Below are positions 16,083-18,419 of a stretch of DNA of 18,419 nucleotides, piece by piece; position 1 is the stretch's first letter; every line of letters begins with the position of its first letter. Location of the stretch: NCBI GenBank assembly GCA_051648485.1, contig JBOFFH010000090.1, forward strand, positions 1 through 18,419, written 5' to 3'. The notes beneath the pieces are model-generated. The model saw nothing but the letters and a program-made list of their open reading frames with translations. It had not been told where the DNA came from and made no database searches. Position numbers and translations under genes: made by a program. This DNA comes from JAGNZR01 sp051648485 (GTDB lineage: Bacteria > Fusobacteriota > Fusobacteriia > Fusobacteriales > Fusobacteriaceae).

Positions 16083-16325
16083 TTAGAATTTTTTACCTAT
16101 CCAAAGTACAGCAATAGCACCAACCGTAGCTGTAAGAATAGAACTGAAGTTAACTCCTGAAACAGAACCCATTCCCAAGAAACTTCCTACAAAACCTCCT
16201 AGAAAAGCTCCAGCTATACCCAAAGCCATAGTTTTAAAAAATCCACCTCCATCCTTTCCAGGCATAATGAATTTACCTAAAGCTCCAGCTATTATTCCTA
16301 AAACAATCCAAGAAAAAATTCCCAT
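16083..16325 (-). CDS. GlsB/YeaQ/YmgE family small membrane stress protein
   Basis: An 80-residue protein with three hydrophobic segments and the hallmark glycine-rich pattern of the transglycosylase-associated/GlsB-YeaQ-YmgE family: WIVLGIIAGALGKFIMPGKDGGGF near the N-terminus, then GIAGAFLGGFVGSFLG and a last segment LTATVGAIAVLWIGKK. The length is normal for the family. Members lie in the inner membrane and are often induced by envelope or acid stress, but their biochemical role is not settled. The start is firm: AGGAGG (16331-16336) lies 5 bases before the ATG. It follows the DUF1232 gene by 84 bases and may share its transcript or have its own promoter; none was clear. Confidence 0.9.
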   Translation of the reverse strand: MGIFSWIVLGIIAGALGKFIMPGKDGGGFFKTMALGIAGAFLGGFVGSFLGMGSVSGVNFSSILTATVGAIAVLWIGKKF

Positions 16326-16409
16326 ACTTTCCTCCTAAAATCTTTTTTTTAACTTCTCTTTAAGAATATTAGCTGAAAGATAAAAAAATCCTTTAATTTT
16401 TTTACATAA

Positions 16410-16799
16410 TTAAACCAATTTATCTATTTCAGCCTCCGAAAGAGAGAACCACAATTTTATTTTTTCTTTAGCTTGTGATTTTATTTCTGAATCTATGTGT
16501 TTAGCAATCTTGAGTACAGCTAATCCTAAAACCGTTATATCGTCGCCATAACCCACGATAGGAATAAAGTCTGGAATTATGTCAATAAGAGATATAAAAT
16601 AACCCAGTGCTCCTATTATAATCATTTTATCAGCTTTTGAAACTGAATCTTTTTGCAAAACATAATAAAGTAAAAGAGCAGAATAAATTCCTTTAGCTCC
16701 TACAATTTTTATAATTGATTTTATCTTTTTCCAAAAAGATTGATTCGAGTACTTTTTATTATATTTTCCACTTTCTAATTCCTTTTCATATTTATTCAT
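16410..16799 (-). CDS. DUF1232 (YkvA family) membrane protein
   Basis: A 129-residue protein with the DUF1232 signature at about 60-93: KADKMIIIGALGYFISLIDI, then IPDFIPIVGYGDDITVLGLA, the conserved Y-(x)n-PxDxIPDxIPxxGxxDD block. Flanking parts are charged, with a basic N-terminus and an amphipathic C-terminus. The family is small, membrane-associated and of unknown function. The ATG (16799-16797) overlaps the stop region of the upstream DUF1275 gene by 8 bases (ATGAATAA), and AAGGAG lies about 9 bases before it, so the two genes are translationally coupled. Confidence 0.9.
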   Translation of the reverse strand: MNKYEKELESGKYNKKYSNQSFWKKIKSIIKIVGAKGIYSALLLYYVLQKDSVSKADKMIIIGALGYFISLIDIIPDFIPIVGYGDDITVLGLAVLKIAKHIDSEIKSQAKEKIKLWFSLSEAEIDKLV

Positions 16800-17481
16800 T
16801 TGGGTGTACTCCTTTCTCTTCTTTTATCCTTTTTCTATTTGAGTCCAAAAATACTATTCCCAATAAAATATATAAAAATCCTATCAAGTAAAATATGTCA
16901 CCTTCTAAAATAGAATATATTTTAATAGCAAAGAATCCTCCAAAAAGAAAACCTAGCATAGTGAATAAAGAAAATTCAATTTTCCATATTTCTTTTTTAT
17001 CTCCTCTTAGATATCTACCTATATATACACCTATATCTGTAAAAATTCCAGTTATATGAGTTGTTTTAGCAGCTATTCCTTTATATTTTATAAGCATTCC
17101 ATTTTGTATTCCAACAAGCATAGGAAGAATAAACAAAAAGAAACTTCTGTTAAAAAAGAAATAGTATAAAACTACAAGAGAAATTCCAAGAATTACAATT
17201 ATAGTACCACACATAAGATTTCTATTATGTTCTCTTTTTTCATTAGCAAGTATATAACCTGATGTGGCATTACCCAATAAAAACAAAACCATTATTTCCA
17301 TACTTTTTAAAAGACCTGCAGTGTGATATTTTGAAAGTTCCATAAAAATTTTCAATGCTCTTCCTGTAAAATGTGAAACAGTATCTGCATAAAGAACAAT
17401 TGCTGTGGTATTTACCATACCACCCAAAAAACATAAAGCTACTATAAATCCCAATGTATTTCTCTGAAATTTTTTTAACAT
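16792..17481 (-). CDS. DUF1275 (YoaK family) membrane protein
   Basis: A 229-residue integral membrane protein with about six hydrophobic helices. DUF1275 features are clear: GGMVNTTAIVLYADTVSHFTG after the first helix, and the second-half repeat GIQNGMLIKYKGIAAKTTHI-TGIFTDIG with the conserved T-H-x-TG..TD.G. The function is unknown; transport has been suggested for the family because of its repeats. The start was set at the ATG at 17481 because GAGGTG (17496-17491) lies nine bases upstream; the GTG at 17493 would sit inside that ribosome binding site and has no site of its own. It is the first gene of a unit with DUF1232 (8-base overlap) and probably the GlsB-type gene. Confidence 0.88.
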   Translation of the reverse strand: MLKKFQRNTLGFIVALCFLGGMVNTTAIVLYADTVSHFTGRALKIFMELSKYHTAGLLKSMEIMVLFLLGNATSGYILANEKREHNRNLMCGTIIVILGISLVVLYYFFFNRSFFLFILPMLVGIQNGMLIKYKGIAAKTTHITGIFTDIGVYIGRYLRGDKKEIWKIEFSLFTMLGFLFGGFFAIKIYSILEGDIFYLIGFLYILLGIVFLDSNRKRIKEEKGVHPNE

Positions 17482-17532
17482 ACTTTTTTTCACCTCTTCT
17501 TTCTAACTTGATTTTACTTGTTAATATTGATA

Positions 17533-17562
17533 TTTATAGTATATACTACCATGTTTTATCAA
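17533..17562 (-). promoter_or_regulatory. Candidate promoter of the DUF1275 unit
   Basis: On the - strand: -35 TTGATA (17562-17557), an 18-base spacer and -10 TATAAA (17538-17533). The spacer contains a 12-base perfect palindrome TAGTATATACTA (17537-17548) that could be an operator, or chance in A/T-rich DNA. Confidence 0.4.
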
Positions 17563-17627
17563 GATTATCAATCATAAACAAAATATTTTGAACTTTTGTT
17601 CATTTTTTTTAAAAAGCTCTTTGTTTT

Positions 17628-17657
17628 TTATTTGTGAAATATATAATTCACAAATAA
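17628..17657. repeat. 11-base inverted repeat with an 8-base gap
   Basis: TTATTTGTGAA (17628-17638) and its perfect complement TTCACAAATAA (17647-17657). It lies in the region divergent from DUF1275, with no gene or T tract following, so an operator is more likely than a terminator. The TGTGA...TCACA cores resemble a CRP site, but the gap between them is 10 bases rather than 6. Confidence 0.5.
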
Positions 17658-17740
17658 TATTTATACTACCTCATATTTTTGGGATGAATTAAAATATTTT
17701 GGAGTAGAAATAATTTTATCTTGAAATTATTGAATAATTA

Positions 17741-17932
17741 GGGAATACTTTATTTAATTTAGTTTTGTGAACTACCGCTAGAATCAGCTGTGAAAGGTTG
17801 TAGTGTTAAGCTAACAAGAGAGGAATGGTTCGAAATACTTTAAAAAGGAATAGGAGTACATATTCCGTAAAATTACTTTCATACCAATTGGGAGAGCAAT
17901 GTTTGGAGAGATTTTTAGGAGTCTCTTTTTTT
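17741..17932 (+). ncRNA. Candidate structured non-coding RNA
   Basis: About 190 bases of + strand sequence end in an intrinsic terminator (17905-17932), but no convincing + strand gene precedes it: DUF1275 points away and the next gene comes from the other side. Visible structure: a long stem-loop 17759-17814 (TTAGTTT with AAGCTAA, then ACTACC with GGTTGTAGT, two-base bulge), a hairpin GGAATA/TATTCC (17847-17852 with 17861-17866), and a second GGAATA at 17742-17747 that could compete for the same TATTCC. The composition is less A/T-rich than the flanks. The 5' end is uncertain; TTGAAA at 17721 is a weak -35. The size would fit a 6S-like RNA or an orphan riboswitch, but no known motif was recognised. 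Confidence 0.4.
17905..17932 (+). terminator. Terminator of the candidate + strand RNA
   Basis: AGAGATTT (17907-17914) pairs with GGAGTCTC-T (17919-17926) with G-T pairs, followed by T7. Its T tract is also part of a 13-base inverted repeat (GTCTCTTTTTTTC at 17921-17933 with 17941-17953) that links it to the opposing terminator. Confidence 0.6.
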
Positions 17933-17941
17933 CTTGGATTG

Positions 17942-17969
17942 AAAAAAAGAGACACCAATTGGATATCTC
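17942..17969 (-). terminator. Terminator of the aminotransferase gene
   Basis: On the - strand GAGATATC pairs with GGTGTCTC (8 pairs, two G-T; 17949-17969) and is followed by T7 (17948-17942). It starts 14 bases after the aminotransferase stop codon. Confidence 0.75.
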
Positions 17970-17982
17970 GATTTTACTAAAT

Positions 17983-18419
17983 CTATTTTTTTAAAAAAGT
18001 TTCTAATCTATCTACTACCTCTTTAAGAATATCGAGTTCCTGTGTTAGGGCGATTCTAAAATATCTTTCAGAACCAAAGGCTATACCAGGTACTACAGCT
18101 ACCCGAGTTTCTTTCAGAAGTTCCAAACAAAAATCCAATGAATTTTTCTGTGAAATTTGAGAATACCCCACAAAAAGATAAAAAGCTCCCTTTGGCTCCA
18201 CTACTTGAAATCCTAAACTATTAAGTCTATCTCTGAGGTAATAGGCTCTTTCTCTGTAAATTTCAGAAATCTCCTTTCTACAGGCAAATTTATCCAGTGC
18301 TATTTTTGCAGCTTGGAGGGATAACGCCATGGGAGAACTGACATTATAGAGAGTTGCATTGAGAAAAAAATTTCTTATCTTTTCAGGAACTATAGTATAT
18401 CCTATTCTCCATCCTGTTA
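17983..18419 (-). CDS. Class I/II PLP-dependent aminotransferase, C-terminal part
   Basis: The frame is open to the window edge at 18419, so about 145 C-terminal residues are visible; the ATG at 18330 is internal. The visible part opens with TGWRIGYTIVPEKI, the segment that directly follows the PLP-binding SK....GxRIGY motif of AspC/AAT-type class I aminotransferases (the Lys lies just outside). It continues with the small C-terminal domain: PKGAFYLFVGY (the substrate-gating region), VAVVPGIAFGSERYFRIALT with the Arg (YFRI) that holds the substrate carboxylate, and a final helix ending in Lys-Lys. The family moves amino groups between amino acids and keto acids in the cytoplasm; the substrate cannot be told from this half. 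It is convergent with the candidate RNA. Confidence 0.92.
   Translation of the reverse strand, partial: TGWRIGYTIVPEKIRNFFLNATLYNVSSPMALSLQAAKIALDKFACRKEISEIYRERAYYLRDRLNSLGFQVVEPKGAFYLFVGYSQISQKNSLDFCLELLKETRVAVVPGIAFGSERYFRIALTQELDILKEVVDRLETFLKK

Larger units (their letters stand above)
17494..17982. other. 489-base region without a protein gene
   Basis: Between the DUF1275 and aminotransferase genes. Reading from the left it holds the candidate DUF1275 promoter with a TAGTATATACTA palindrome, a small inverted repeat TGAAC-TTTT-GTTCA (17589-17602), the 11-base inverted repeat at 17628-17657, two similar blocks (ATATTTATA...TACTACC near 17530-17550 and 17658-17670), the candidate structured RNA, two facing terminators, and a 9-base direct repeat ACCAATTGG (17883-17891 and 17954-17962). 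No ORF with a plausible start and ribosome binding site was found. Confidence 0.6.

Noticed and set aside
17482..17493. GTG start for DUF1275 at 17493
   Set aside because: The GTG is part of the GAGGTG ribosome binding site for the ATG at 17481.
17628..17657. CRP/FNR site in the TTGTGA...TCACAA inverted repeat
   Set aside because: The half sites are 10 bases apart instead of 6, so it is listed only as an inverted repeat.
17821..17845. GGTTCGAA motif resembling a tRNA T-loop
   Set aside because: The flanking bases do not form a T-stem, and no acceptor stem or anticodon arm can be drawn around it.
17825..17977. A + strand ORF of about 50 codons
   Set aside because: Its only purine-rich site abuts the ATG, it reads straight through both facing terminators, and it resembles no known protein.

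Overview
The window looks like chromosomal DNA from a low-GC, double-membraned anaerobe, most likely a member of the Fusobacteriota (Fusobacterium or Cetobacterium type). This is an inference. It rests on very A/T-rich codon use, strong GGAGG-type ribosome binding sites, a very large outer-membrane beta-barrel protein with DUF11 domains, a periplasmic binding protein with a signal peptide but no lipobox, and an amino-acid uptake locus. No rRNA, tRNA, transposon, phage gene or CRISPR array was found.

Layout. (1) 1-6340, + strand: the 3' part of a repetitive DUF11-type surface protein, followed by a 1644-residue secreted protein with a DUF11 domain, a carboxypeptidase-regulatory/SdrD-B-like domain, an Ig-like domain and a C-terminal outer-membrane barrel, then a terminator. 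(2) 6376-8298, +: a MATE efflux pump and an overlapping MarR regulator. Their promoter is bracketed by two copies of the same inverted repeat, which predicts autoregulation. (3) 8305-10755, +: a promoter, a 19-codon leader peptide with six consecutive histidine codons, a set of competing RNA hairpins ending in a strong terminator, then a three-gene polar amino-acid ABC transporter (binding protein, permease, ATPase). This reads as a histidine transporter controlled by ribosome-mediated attenuation, and it is the most striking element of the window. (4) 14817-10761, - strand: two tandem paralogous permeases and a reductase-only RibD C-terminal-domain protein. A LacI-family regulator at 14985-16013 is divergent from them. 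A perfect LacI/cre-type palindrome lies exactly at the predicted start of the permease transcript. (5) 17481-16083, -: three small envelope genes (DUF1275/YoaK, DUF1232/YkvA, GlsB/YeaQ-type). (6) 17494-17982: a 489-base stretch without a protein gene. It holds an inverted repeat, promoter-like elements and a probable + strand structured RNA whose terminator faces that of the next gene. (7) 18419-17983, -: the C-terminal part of a class I/II PLP aminotransferase that runs off the window.

How the parts work together. Two local regulatory circuits are explicit in the DNA: MarR with two operators controlling a MATE pump, and LacI with an operator controlling two permeases and a reductase. A third, the His-codon leader, links charged tRNA-His supply to histidine import. 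Strong hairpin terminators, several of them usable in both directions, separate the convergent units.
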